Notes under the pieces: model-generated
Database searches by the model: none
Seen by the model: only the letters and a program-made list of their open reading frames with translations
What the model was told of the DNA's origin: nothing
Program-made: the position numbers and the translations under genes
Shown here: one piece after another, positions 9,985 to 17,566 of the stretch
Numbering within the stretch: the first letter of the stretch is position 1
Layout of the letters: each line of letters opens with the position of its first letter
Assembly: GCA_027310565.1 (NCBI GenBank)
Contig: DAIDAP010000026.1
Span: 26,361 to 90,360 of the forward strand
Direction of reading: 5' to 3'
Length of the DNA: 64,000 nt
From: Chloroflexota bacterium
Lineage (GTDB): Bacteria > Chloroflexota > Limnocylindria > P2-11E

Positions 9985-11334
9985 CTAGGCGGGGAGCTGA
10001 CCGGTCGAGGCGAAGCGGTCCGCGACGTCGAGCGCCGCGTCGACCGCGGCGACGCCGAAGCGGATCTCGTCCTCGCTGACGGTGAGCGGCGGCGCGATGA
10101 AGAGCATGTTCCAGCGGTTCAGGACGTAGACGTCGCGTGACATGAGCGCGCTCCGGAGGGCGTTCTGGAGCCTCGCCGACGGCCCGTTCCAGCGCTCGAG
10201 CGCCTGCTTCGTCGCGCGGTCCTTCACCAGCTCGATGCCGATGAAGAGACCCTTCCCACGCACGTCGCCCACCGACGGGTGGCGCGCCGCGACCGTCCGC
10301 AGCTCCCTCATCAGCAGCTCGCCCATCTTCGCGCCGCGCTCGATGATCCCCTCGTCGCGGTACGCGTTCACCGTCGCGACGCCGGCCGCGCACGCGAGCG
10401 GGTGCCCGGCGTAGGTGAGCCCGGCCCAGAGCACGTTCGTGTCGAAGTGCCTCGCGATCGGCTCGTCGACCATCACGCCGCCGAGCGGGACGTAGCCCGA
10501 GCTCACGCCCTTCGCGAACGTCATGATGTCCGGCACGACGCCTTCGTGCTCCGATGCGAACCACCTCCCGGTGCGCCCGAATCCGGTCATGACCTCGTCG
10601 AGGATGAGCAGGACGCCGTGCCGGTCGCAGAGCTCGCGCAGCCCGCGCAGGAAGCCGTCCGGGGGCACGATGAGTCCGCTCGATCCGACGATCGGCTCGA
10701 GGTAGACCGCCGCGACGTACTGCGGCCCCTCGTACCACAGCACCTCCTCGACGTGCGCGAGCGCCTTCTGCGCGTCGTTCCCGAACATCGAGCGGTACGG
10801 GTCGGGGTTGAGGAAGTGGACGATGCCGGTGATCCCGGGCTCGTTCGCCCAGCGGCGGTTGTCGCCGCCGAGCGTGGCCGCGCCGGCGGTCTGCCCGTGG
10901 AAGCTGCGCCACTGCGAGAGGATCTTGTGGCGCCCGCTGTACATGCGCGCGATGCGCATGGCGTGCTCGGTCGCCTCGCTGCCGCCGGTCGTGAACAGCG
11001 TCTTCACCAGGTCCCCCGGTGCGACCTGCGCGAGCAGGCGCGCGAGCTCCGCGCGCTGCTCCTCGCCGAACGAGGGCGTGACGTAGCAGAGCCGCTCGGC
11101 CTGCTCCTGGATCGCTCGGACGACCTTCGGGTGGCCGTGGCCGAGGTTCACGTTGATGAGCCCGGACGAGAAGTCGAGGATCCGGCGGTCGCCGGCGTAC
11201 AGCCACGAGCCATTTGCGCGCGTGATGACGACGGGGGCGAGCGCTCCCTGGGCGGACCAGGAGACGAGGACGTGCTCCCTGGTCTCGCGGGCGACCGCCG
11301 ACGCGTCGACCGGATGCTGCGAGGCGACGGCCAT
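9985..11334 (-). CDS. Class III aminotransferase (probable beta-alanine:pyruvate type)
   Basis: 449 residues, PLP-dependent fold type I, class III. FTTGGSEATEHAMRIAR binds the PLP phosphate, LILDEVMTGFGRTG holds the ring-binding Asp, and the Schiff-base lysine is Lys275 in MTFAKGVSSGYVPLGG. As first gene of the operon with dihydropyrimidinase, ureidopropionase and an aldehyde dehydrogenase, it most likely transaminates beta-alanine to malonate semialdehyde; the amino acceptor cannot be read from sequence. The ATG at 11334 is preceded by TACACT (11341-11346) with a six-base gap and no RBS, so the mRNA is probably leaderless. Confidence 0.87.
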   Translation of the reverse strand: MAVASQHPVDASAVARETREHVLVSWSAQGALAPVVITRANGSWLYAGDRRILDFSSGLINVNLGHGHPKVVRAIQEQAERLCYVTPSFGEEQRAELARLLAQVAPGDLVKTLFTTGGSEATEHAMRIARMYSGRHKILSQWRSFHGQTAGAATLGGDNRRWANEPGITGIVHFLNPDPYRSMFGNDAQKALAHVEEVLWYEGPQYVAAVYLEPIVGSSGLIVPPDGFLRGLRELCDRHGVLLILDEVMTGFGRTGRWFASEHEGVVPDIMTFAKGVSSGYVPLGGVMVDEPIARHFDTNVLWAGLTYAGHPLACAAGVATVNAYRDEGIIERGAKMGELLMRELRTVAARHPSVGDVRGKGLFIGIELVKDRATKQALERWNGPSARLQNALRSALMSRDVYVLNRWNMLFIAPPLTVSEDEIRFGVAAVDAALDVADRFASTGQLPA

Positions 11335-11340
11335 GTGCGG

Positions 11341-11346
11341 AGTGTA
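11341..11346 (-). promoter_or_regulatory. -10 of the pyrimidine-degradation operon
   Basis: On the minus strand TACACT is followed by six bases and then the ATG at 11334. No Shine-Dalgarno sequence. Leaderless-type start. Confidence 0.55.
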
Positions 11347-11376
11347 TGTCCGCCGGCGCGGTCCGCCATCTGGCCG

Positions 11377-11382
11377 TACCCT
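11377..11382 (+). promoter_or_regulatory. -10 of the divergent LLM gene
   Basis: TACCCT is followed by six bases and the GTG at 11389. It is 30 bp from the divergent TACACT, so the two promoters share their upstream DNA. Confidence 0.55.
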
Positions 11383-11388
11383 CGGAAC

Positions 11389-12333
11389 GTGAAGCTCGGC
11401 GTCCAGCTCTGGCCGCAGAACACCGATTGGGAGGCGATGCGCGACGCGGCGCAGGTCGCCGACGAGGTCGGCATCGACGGCGTCTTCACCTGGGACCACT
11501 TCTACGCGCTCTCCGGGAAGGAGGAGCGGCCCAACCTCGAGGCGTACTCGCTCCTCGCCGGGCTCGCGGCGGCGACGAAGCGGGTCACCCTGGGGCCGCT
11601 CGTCGCCGCCGTCACCTACCGGCACCCCGCCGTCGTCGCGAACATCTCGGCGACGATCGACCGGATCTCGGACGGCCGCTTCATCTGCGGCATCGGCGCC
11701 GCGTGGAACCAGACCGAGCACCGCGCGTACGGGATCGAGCTCGGTACGGCGGGCGAGCGGTCGCGCCGGTTCGCGGAGGCGACGAGGGTCATCCGGAGGC
11801 TCCTCGACGGCGAGCGCGTCACGTACACGGGCACGTACTTCCAGCTGAAGGACGCCGTCCTGAACACGCGGCCGGTGCAGGCGCGGCTGCCGATCATGAT
11901 CGGCGGCGGCGGCGAGCAGCGGACGCTGCGCACGACGGCGCGCTACGCCGACCACTGGCACGGCTTCGGTCCGCCCGAGCAGATCCAGCGCAAGGTCGAG
12001 ATCCTGCGCCGGCACTGCGCCGAGGTCGGCCGCGACCCGAGCGCGATCACGCCCTGGGGCGGCCGCTGGATCGTCGTCCGCGAGGACAAGGCCGAGGGAC
12101 GGCGCGTGCTCGAGGACATCGCCGCGCACCACCATGGGATGCAGCCGCCCGACGCGTTCATCGGCGGACCGGAGGAGGTCGCGCGGCTCCTCAAGCGCTA
12201 CTGGGACGCCGGCGCGCGCGGATTCATCCCCGGCTTCGCGTATCCGTACGACACGCTGACCGTCGAACGGCTCGCGAAGGAAGTGCGCCCCGCGCTCGAG
12301 CATCTCATCGGCACGCCGGCCGCTGCGTCCTGA
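11389..12333 (+). CDS. LLM-class F420-dependent oxidoreductase
   Basis: 314 residues from a GTG at 11389 (VKLGVQLWPQNTDWEAM). TIM-barrel LLM features: FTWDHFYAL near residue 37, ISDGRFICGIGAAWNQTEH near 90-108, and LPIMIGGGGEQRTLRTTARY near 167-186, the phosphate/cofactor loop. It transcribes away from the pyrimidine degradation operon, with only 54 bp between start codons, so common regulation is likely. The pathway's first step (uracil reduction) has no recognisable gene in the window; this enzyme could act there or on a related ring, but that is speculation. The start is supported by the -10 TACCCT at a leaderless spacing. Confidence 0.85.
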   Translation: MKLGVQLWPQNTDWEAMRDAAQVADEVGIDGVFTWDHFYALSGKEERPNLEAYSLLAGLAAATKRVTLGPLVAAVTYRHPAVVANISATIDRISDGRFICGIGAAWNQTEHRAYGIELGTAGERSRRFAEATRVIRRLLDGERVTYTGTYFQLKDAVLNTRPVQARLPIMIGGGGEQRTLRTTARYADHWHGFGPPEQIQRKVEILRRHCAEVGRDPSAITPWGGRWIVVREDKAEGRRVLEDIAAHHHGMQPPDAFIGGPEEVARLLKRYWDAGARGFIPGFAYPYDTLTVERLAKEVRPALEHLIGTPAAAS

Positions 12334-12345
12334 GCCCCGCTCTGC

Positions 12346-12351
12346 TAGCCT
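12346..12351 (+). promoter_or_regulatory. Candidate -10 of the pnt operon
   Basis: TAGCCT ends 11 bases before the ATG at 12363. No clear Shine-Dalgarno sequence. It lies just after the LLM stop at 12333, giving the transhydrogenase operon its own promoter. Confidence 0.4.
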
Positions 12352-12362
12352 GAGACCACCCA

Positions 12363-13499
12363 ATGAGGATCGGCGTCCCCAAGGAGACCATGCCCGGAGA
12401 GACCCGGGTGGGTCTCGTGCCCGAGACCGTCGGGCGTCTCGTCAAGGCGAACAACACCGTCGTCGTCGAGCGCGGCGCCGGCACGGCCTCGTCGTTCACG
12501 GACGAGATGTACGAGAAGGCGGGCGCGCAGCTCGTCGACGACGCGTACGCCGCCGAGCTCGTCGTGAAGGTGCAGCGTCCGACCGAGGCCGAGATCGCGA
12601 AGCTGCGCTCGGGGACCGTGTTCATCGCGCTGCTGCAGCCACTCGTCAACCACGACCTCGTGCGCTCGCTCGCCGCGAAGGGCGTGACGGCGCTCTCGAT
12701 GGACGCGATCCCGCGCATCACGCGCGCGCAGCCGATGGACGTGCTCTCGTCGCAGGCGACCGTCGCCGGCTACAAGGCCGTGCTCCTCGCGGCGGCCGCG
12801 CTGCCGAAGTTCTTCCCGATGCTCACCACCGCGGCGGGCACGATCGCTCCGGCGAAGGCCCTCGTCATCGGCGCGGGCGTCGCGGGCCTGCAGGCGATCG
12901 CGACGGCGCGGCGCCTCGGCGCCGTCGTCGAGGCGTTCGACACCCGTCCCGTCGTGAAGGAGCAGGTGCAGTCGCTCGGCGCGAAGTTCCTCGAGATCGA
13001 CCTCGGCGAGTCCGGCGCCGGCGCGGGCGGCTACGCGAAGGAGCTCTCCGAGGAGGCGCACCGCAAGGAGGTCGAGCTCCTGGCGAAGGCCACGCGGGAG
13101 AACGACATCGTCATCACCACCGCCGCCATCCCCGGCCGGAAGGCGCCGGTGCTCATCACCAAGGACATGGTGCCGACGATGAAGCCGGGCTCGGTCATCG
13201 TGGACCTCGCCGCCGAGACAGGCGGCAACTGCGAGCTCACCGAGGCGGGGAGGACCGTCGCGGTGGACGGCGTGACGATCATCGGCCTGACGAACCTGCC
13301 CGCGTCGATGCCGTTCCACGCGAGCCAGATGTACTCGCGGAACATCGCGAGCCTGCTCGGACTGATGATCAAGAAGGACGGCACATTCGACCTCAACCTG
13401 GGCGATGAGGTGGTGAAGGGCACGGTCATCACGCACGGCGGACAGGTCGTGCACGAGGGCGCGCAGAAGGCGATGCAGCCCGCCGGAGCCCGCGCGTGA
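12363..13499 (+). CDS. pntAA: Proton-translocating NAD(P) transhydrogenase subunit alpha 1
   Basis: 378 residues, the soluble NAD(H)-binding domain I of the three-subunit transhydrogenase. MRIGVPKETMPGETRVGLVP is the alanine-dehydrogenase/PNT N-terminal motif, and LVIGAGVAGLQAIATARRLG (about residues 168-187) is the Rossmann NAD site. Together with PntAB and PntB it couples hydride transfer between NADH and NADP+ to inward proton movement, supplying NADPH. The stop overlaps the GTG of pntAB, indicating translational coupling. The split of PntA into two chains is known from many bacteria. Confidence 0.95.
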   Translation: MRIGVPKETMPGETRVGLVPETVGRLVKANNTVVVERGAGTASSFTDEMYEKAGAQLVDDAYAAELVVKVQRPTEAEIAKLRSGTVFIALLQPLVNHDLVRSLAAKGVTALSMDAIPRITRAQPMDVLSSQATVAGYKAVLLAAAALPKFFPMLTTAAGTIAPAKALVIGAGVAGLQAIATARRLGAVVEAFDTRPVVKEQVQSLGAKFLEIDLGESGAGAGGYAKELSEEAHRKEVELLAKATRENDIVITTAAIPGRKAPVLITKDMVPTMKPGSVIVDLAAETGGNCELTEAGRTVAVDGVTIIGLTNLPASMPFHASQMYSRNIASLLGLMIKKDGTFDLNLGDEVVKGTVITHGGQVVHEGAQKAMQPAGARA

Positions 13500-13804
13500 C
13501 CGAGCTGCTCCTCGGCGCGTACATCTTCATGCTGACGATCTGGGTCGGCAACGAGGTCATCTCGAAGGTGCCGACGACGCTGCACACGCCGCTCATGTCC
13601 GGCGCGAACGCGATACACGGGATCATCGTCGTCGGGGCGATGTTCGTCGCGACGGCCGTCCCCGGTCCGCTCGGTACGGTGCTCGGCTTCCTCGGCGTCG
13701 TCCTCGGCACGGTCAACGTCGTCGGCGGGTTCGTGGTCACCGACCGAATGCTCCAGATGTTCCGCGCGCGGCCGGCTCGCGCGAAGACGCCGGAGAAGAA
13801 GTGA
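13496..13804 (+). CDS. pntAB: NAD(P) transhydrogenase subunit alpha 2 (membrane)
   Basis: 102 residues, starting GTG in a GTGA overlap with pntAA. It is the short membrane part of the split alpha subunit, with hydrophobic segments at about residues 3-20, 38-57 and 62-82 and the conserved motif VPTTLHTPLMSGANAIHG near 29-46. It contributes helices to the proton channel. The C-terminus is basic and cytoplasmic, and its stop overlaps the start of pntB. Confidence 0.94.
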   Translation: MTELLLGAYIFMLTIWVGNEVISKVPTTLHTPLMSGANAIHGIIVVGAMFVATAVPGPLGTVLGFLGVVLGTVNVVGGFVVTDRMLQMFRARPARAKTPEKK

Positions 13805-15222
13805 TGGAGGAGCTCCGCCAGTACGTCCCCTGGGTGTACTTCGCCGCGGCCGTCACCTTCATCCTCGGCCTGAAGGGGCTCTCCGGCCCGACCACCGCGC
13901 AGCTCGGGAACCGCGTCGCCGCGACGGGCATGCTCCTCGCGGTCATCGCCACGTTCCTCGAGAGCCAGGTCGCGTCGGCGTGGCTGCTCATCGTCCCGGC
14001 GATCGCGGTCGGCACGGTGATCGGCGTGATCGGCGCGCGGCGGGTCCCGATGACCGCGATGCCGCAGATGGTCGCCATCTTCAACGGCGCGGGCGGCGGC
14101 GCGGCCGCACTCGTCGCGACGCTCGAGTACCTGAATGCCGGCGCGACCGGCGCGGTGCCCGCCGGCGAGGTGATCTCGAGCGTCCTCGGCCTCATGATCG
14201 GCGCCGTCTCCTTCTCGGGGAGTGCCATCGCGTTCGGGAAGCTCCAGGGCATCATCAACGCTCGCGCGTTCCGCTACGCCGGGCAGCAGATCGTCACCGG
14301 CGGCCTGTTCCTCGGCATGATCCTCGGCGGGCTCGCGCTGCTCGGCGACGCGACCGGCATCGTGGACGTGCGGAACGAGCTCGTGCTCGCGATCGTCGCG
14401 GCGCTCGCGCTGGTGTTCGGCGTCGCGCTCGTCATGCCCATCGGCGGCGCGGACATGCCGGTCGTCATCTCGCTGCTGAACGCGTACACCGGGCTCGCCG
14501 TCGCGATGGCCGGCTTCTCGATCGGAAACCAGATGCTCATCATCGCCGGCACGCTCGTCGGCGCGTCGGGCACGCTGCTCACCCGGCTCATGTCGAAGGC
14601 GATGAACCGGTCGCTCGGCAACGTCCTCTTCGGCGCGTTCGGGGCGGCGGGGACCGCGGCCGCCGGCGCGAAGGCCGATGACGGCCGCACCTTCCGCGAG
14701 ATCGGCGCCGAGGACGCCGCGATCCTCCTGGGGTACGCGCAGAACGTGATCATCGTTCCCGGCTACGGGCTCGCGGTCGCTCAGGCGCAGCACGGCGTGC
14801 GCGAGCTCGCCGACCTCCTCGAGGAGAGGGGCGTCGAGGTGAAGTACGCGATCCACCCGGTCGCGGGGCGCATGCCCGGTCACATGAACGTCCTCCTCGC
14901 GGAGGCGAACGTCCCGTACGAGAAGCTCTACGACATGGACCAGATCAACGACGAGTTCCCGCGCGCCGACGTCGCGCTGGTCATCGGCGCGAACGACGTG
15001 ACCAACCCCGCCGCGCGGAAGGACACGTCGAGCCCGATCTACGGCATGCCGATCCTCAACGTGGACCAGGCGAAGAACATCATCGTCATCAAGCGCTCGA
15101 TGAAGCCCGGATTCGCCGGCATCGACAACGAGCTCTATCTCGACCCGAAGACCGGGATGCTCTTCGGCGACGCGAAGGAGGCGGTGGGCCGCGTCGTGAC
15201 GGAGCTGAAGAAGGCCGCATAG
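13801..15222 (+). CDS. pntB: NAD(P) transhydrogenase subunit beta
   Basis: 473 residues. The first 280 or so form about eight to nine membrane helices of the proton-translocating domain II (for example MTAMPQMVAIFNGAGGGAAA). Residues from about 300 onward form the NADP(H)-binding domain III, with GYGLAVAQAQHGVRELADLL, HPVAGRMPGHMNVLLAEA and VIGANDVTNPAA. GTG at 13801 or the adjacent ATG at 13804 can start it; both overlap the pntAB stop. It is the last gene of the operon, facing the convergent toxin-antitoxin module. Confidence 0.95.
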   Translation: MMEELRQYVPWVYFAAAVTFILGLKGLSGPTTAQLGNRVAATGMLLAVIATFLESQVASAWLLIVPAIAVGTVIGVIGARRVPMTAMPQMVAIFNGAGGGAAALVATLEYLNAGATGAVPAGEVISSVLGLMIGAVSFSGSAIAFGKLQGIINARAFRYAGQQIVTGGLFLGMILGGLALLGDATGIVDVRNELVLAIVAALALVFGVALVMPIGGADMPVVISLLNAYTGLAVAMAGFSIGNQMLIIAGTLVGASGTLLTRLMSKAMNRSLGNVLFGAFGAAGTAAAGAKADDGRTFREIGAEDAAILLGYAQNVIIVPGYGLAVAQAQHGVRELADLLEERGVEVKYAIHPVAGRMPGHMNVLLAEANVPYEKLYDMDQINDEFPRADVALVIGANDVTNPAARKDTSSPIYGMPILNVDQAKNIIVIKRSMKPGFAGIDNELYLDPKTGMLFGDAKEAVGRVVTELKKAA

Positions 15223-15231
15223 CCGGCGATA

Positions 15232-15264
15232 CGCCGCGTAGGCCGACGGGACCGCTACGCGGCG
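15232..15264. terminator. Stem-loop at the pntB/vapC convergent junction
   Basis: CGCCGCGTAG (15232-15241) and CTACGCGGCG (15255-15264) pair perfectly over 10 bp with a 13-base loop. The right arm includes the vapC stop codon. It has no T-run, so it may be Rho-type or only block read-through. Confidence 0.4.
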
Positions 15265-15632
15265 AGCATCCCCACGCCGTACGGTGCGAAGCGGACGTCG
15301 CGCGTCACGACCACGAGCTCTTCGGCCTTCGCCTGCGCGACGAGCATCCGATCGAATGGGTCGTCGTGGTGCGGAGGCAGCGCCCCCGCGGCTGACGCGT
15401 GGCCGATCGTGATGGAGAGCGGCTCGAAACCGTTCACCTCGAGCTGGTCCTCCAGATCGGCCGGGGCTTCGAGCTTGCCCAGGGCGCGCTTGATCGAGAT
15501 CTCCCACGCGGAGGCGGCGCTGACGTAGATGCGAGAGTCACGGGCGGCGATCGCCCCACGCGCCGCGCGGCTCAGCGTCGGGTCATCGGCGAGCCACCAC
15601 AGCAGCGCATGCGTGTCGAGCAGGAGCCTCAC
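15255..15632 (-). CDS. vapC: VapC-type PIN-domain ribonuclease toxin
   Basis: 125 residues, single PIN domain. Acidic residues expected to bind Mg2+ are visible: Asp6 in MRLLLDTHALLWW, Glu in AWEISIKRALG (about 43), Asp in HHDDPFDRMLVAQA (about 90-94) and Asp in VVVTRDVRF (about 110). The DTHALLWW plus DPFDRMLVAQA pattern is typical of VapC toxins paired with Phd/YefM-fold antitoxins. The antitoxin gene lies directly upstream with a four-base overlap (15629-15632). The target RNA is unknown. Confidence 0.88.
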   Translation of the reverse strand: MRLLLDTHALLWWLADDPTLSRAARGAIAARDSRIYVSAASAWEISIKRALGKLEAPADLEDQLEVNGFEPLSITIGHASAAGALPPHHDDPFDRMLVAQAKAEELVVVTRDVRFAPYGVGMLAA

Positions 15633-15883
15633 GGTCGCTCGCCCCGGAACGCGGCCATCAGCTCAGAGGGGAGCTGGTCGAAGTCGGGCGCGAGCCGCAC
15701 GCGGCCGCGCCACGCCCCCGGCTTTCGCGACGCGCCCTCCTGCCCGTAGCCGACGAGCTTCGCGACGGGCTTCCCCGCCTTCGCGATGACGATCTCCTCG
15801 CCGCGAGCGGCCCGATCGACGAGCCGCGAGAAGTGCGTCTTCGCCTCGTGGATGTTCACCTGTCTTGCGGTCTTGCCCGGCAT
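15629..15883 (-). CDS. Phd/YefM-family antitoxin
   Basis: 84 residues with the Phd/YefM signature in the first half: VNIHEAKTHFSRLVDRAARG then EEIVIAKAGKPVAKLV, a DNA-binding beta-alpha fold. The proline-rich C-terminal half (GAWRGRVRLAPDFDQLP) is the likely toxin-wrapping tail and normally neutralises a VapC. GGGGGAAGAG forms an RBS before the ATG. An AT-rich inverted repeat lies 15 bp upstream and could be its autoregulatory operator. Confidence 0.87.
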   Translation of the reverse strand: MPGKTARQVNIHEAKTHFSRLVDRAARGEEIVIAKAGKPVAKLVGYGQEGASRKPGAWRGRVRLAPDFDQLPSELMAAFRGERP

Positions 15884-15897
15884 CGTCTCTTCCCCCG

Positions 15898-15919
15898 TAG
15901 ACTACGTGGACTAAGTCTA
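15898..15919. promoter_or_regulatory. Inverted repeat upstream of the antitoxin
   Basis: TAGACT (15898-15903) and AGTCTA (15914-15919) form an inverted repeat with a 10-base spacer, in an unusually AT-rich patch 15 bp upstream of the antitoxin start. On the minus strand it also contains TAGTCT and TAGACT, both usable as -10 sequences. A Phd-type autoregulatory operator/promoter is likely. Confidence 0.5.
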
Positions 15920-15929
15920 GCAGATCTCC

Positions 15930-16802
15930 CTACAGCCGAGCCCTCCGATGCGGCGTGTGCATCCGCGGCACCGGCGCGACCCGGTAGACGTACGTCACGT
16001 CCTGGCACTTGGGGCAGTACCACGACTTGCGCACGTCGTCGCCCGGGTGCCAGCCCGATTCCACGCGCGTCCCGCAGACGTGGCACGGGAGCCCGGCGCG
16101 CTCGTCCACCCACATCCGATCGCTCGTGTCGAGGGAGAACCGCGTGCGCCGCTCGCCGCCGGTCCGGTTGAGGCGGATGAGCCTGCGCGCCACGCCGACG
16201 ATCTCGCGCAGCCGGTCGTCGTCGAGCTCGCGGACCCTGGCCCACGGCGAGGTGCGGGCGAGGAAGAGCGCCTCGACCTTGTAGACGTTCCCGATCCCCG
16301 AGATCGCGCGCTGGTCGAGGAGCGCGGTCGCGACGTCGCGATCCTCGTCGCTCCGAATGCGGCGGATCGCCTCGTCCATGTCGAACTCGTCGCGGATGAT
16401 GTCCGGTCCGAGCTGACTGACGACGCGGTGCAGCCCGAGCTCCCTCGCGGTGAGCAGCTCCACGACCGGCGGGTGGAAGCACGGCGCGACCACCCGCTCG
16501 GTGCGGATGACGACGCGCGCGTCGGACTCCGGCTTCCACCACCGCTCGCCGACGCGGTACACGTGCCACGACCCGCTCATCTTCATGTGCGTGTGCAGCA
16601 CGACCTCGCTCGGCGTGTCGAAGTGGATGAACAGGTGCTTCCCGTTCGACTCGACCTTCGCGACGCGCGAGCCGAGGATCTCCTCGTCGCGCGCCGCGGC
16701 GCTCACCTTCGGCGCGGTGATCTCGAACCCGGTGACCACCTGCCCGCCGATCGTTCGCCGCAGCACGACCGCGGTGCGGTGGATGGTGTCGCCTTCGGGC
16801 AT
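15930..16802 (-). CDS. nei: Fpg/Nei-family DNA glycosylase (endonuclease VIII type)
   Basis: 290 residues. The mature N-terminus Pro2-Glu3 in MPEGDTIHR is the catalytic pair of this beta-elimination glycosylase/AP lyase family, and Lys55 (SNGKHLFIHF) is the conserved lysine of the beta-hairpin. MPEGDTIHR, as opposed to MPELPEVE, points to the Nei branch (oxidised pyrimidines). The helix-two-turn-helix segment is ALLDQRAISGIGNVYKVE. A C-terminal zinc finger has CHVC and CPKC separated by 19 residues. GATACT lies six bases upstream of the ATG, so the gene looks leaderless. It is flanked on both sides by toxin-antitoxin modules. Confidence 0.9.
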   Translation of the reverse strand: MPEGDTIHRTAVVLRRTIGGQVVTGFEITAPKVSAAARDEEILGSRVAKVESNGKHLFIHFDTPSEVVLHTHMKMSGSWHVYRVGERWWKPESDARVVIRTERVVAPCFHPPVVELLTARELGLHRVVSQLGPDIIRDEFDMDEAIRRIRSDEDRDVATALLDQRAISGIGNVYKVEALFLARTSPWARVRELDDDRLREIVGVARRLIRLNRTGGERRTRFSLDTSDRMWVDERAGLPCHVCGTRVESGWHPGDDVRKSWYCPKCQDVTYVYRVAPVPRMHTPHRRARL

Positions 16803-16808
16803 TCGCCC

Positions 16809-16814
16809 AGTATC
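16809..16814 (-). promoter_or_regulatory. -10 of the nei gene
   Basis: GATACT on the minus strand ends six bases before the ATG at 16802. The same hexamer at similar spacing precedes the genes starting at 26248 and 31737. Confidence 0.45.
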
Positions 16815-16830
16815 GCGCGTCGACGCTTCT

Positions 16831-16850
16831 ATGTGCTATAAGTAGCATAT
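16831..16850. promoter_or_regulatory. Palindrome overlapping -10 and start codon of the second antitoxin
   Basis: ATGTGCTA (16831-16838), TAAG, TAGCATAT (16843-16850) is an inverted repeat with one mismatch. The -10-like TATAAG (16837-16842) lies inside it, six bases before the ATG at 16849. Antitoxin binding here would cover promoter and start together. Confidence 0.55.
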
Positions 16851-17124
16851 GAAGCGAGTAGGCATCCGGGAGCTGCGGCAGCAGGCGAGCCGGTACCTGC
16901 GGGACGTCGAACGGGGTGAGACCCTCGAGGTGACCGATCGAGGGCGGCCCGTCGCGCACATCGTGCCGATCGGACGCGGAGACGTGCTCACCGATCTCGA
17001 AGCGAGCGGACGCCTGACCCGGGCCGTCGGCGACGCCCTCGCCCTCGGCGCTCCGCTCCCGGCGAAACGCGGCGTCCCGCTCCCCAGCGCGATCCTGATG
17101 AGGATGCGCGAAGGCGAGCGCTGA
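16849..17124 (+). CDS. Phd/YefM-family antitoxin (second module)
   Basis: 91 residues: MKRVGIRELRQQASRYLRDV then GETLEVTDRGRPVAHIVPI, the Phd/YefM DNA-binding fold. The C-terminal part is alanine/leucine-rich and probably binds the toxin encoded just downstream. The start lies inside a palindrome with a -10 at leaderless spacing, so autoregulation would be direct. This antitoxin is not closely similar to the one at 15629; the two modules seem to have different origins. Confidence 0.87.
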   Translation: MKRVGIRELRQQASRYLRDVERGETLEVTDRGRPVAHIVPIGRGDVLTDLEASGRLTRAVGDALALGAPLPAKRGVPLPSAILMRMREGER

Positions 17125-17128
17125 CACG

Positions 17129-17512
17129 CTGTACCTCGACTCGTCCGCGATCGTGAGGCTCGTCGTCGCCGAACCCGAGTCGACCGCGCTGCGGCGTTTC
17201 CTTCGCTCCGATCCCACGAGGGCGTCGTGTGCGCTCGCGCGCGTCGAAGTCGTGCGCGCCGTCCGCGACGCGGACCCGGCGGCGGTGACCAGAGCGCGCG
17301 CCGTGCTCGAACGCCTCGAGCTCGTGCGTCTCGACGACGCGCTCCTCGACGCCGCCGCCGAGATCCGCGGCCCGCTGCTGCGAAGCCTCGATGCCATTCA
17401 CCTTGCCGCAGCGATCACGTTGTCCACCGGCCCGAGCTCCGTCGTGACCTACGACAGCCGGATGCGGGAAGCAGCGCGGTCGCTCGGCCTTACGGTCGTT
17501 TCCCCGAAGTGA
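17129..17512 (+). CDS. vapC: VapC-type PIN-domain toxin (second module), CTG start
   Basis: 127 residues if begun at CTG 17129. The PIN-domain N-terminus LYLDSSAIVRLVV, with the invariant first Asp, is only encoded if translation begins here; the nearest standard start (GTG 17153) would remove that Asp. No ATG, GTG or TTG exists between the in-frame stop at 17099 and 17153. The antitoxin stop is at 17122-17124, so coupled re-initiation at a rare start is plausible. Other acidic residues are in ARVEVVRAV, SLDAIHLAAA and VTYDSRM. Confidence 0.8.
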   Translation: MYLDSSAIVRLVVAEPESTALRRFLRSDPTRASCALARVEVVRAVRDADPAAVTRARAVLERLELVRLDDALLDAAAEIRGPLLRSLDAIHLAAAITLSTGPSSVVTYDSRMREAARSLGLTVVSPK

Positions 17513-17566
17513 GCCCATGGCGGACCGCCTGGCGGGAGGCCGAGGGCGACGTGCTCCGGCTCCTCC

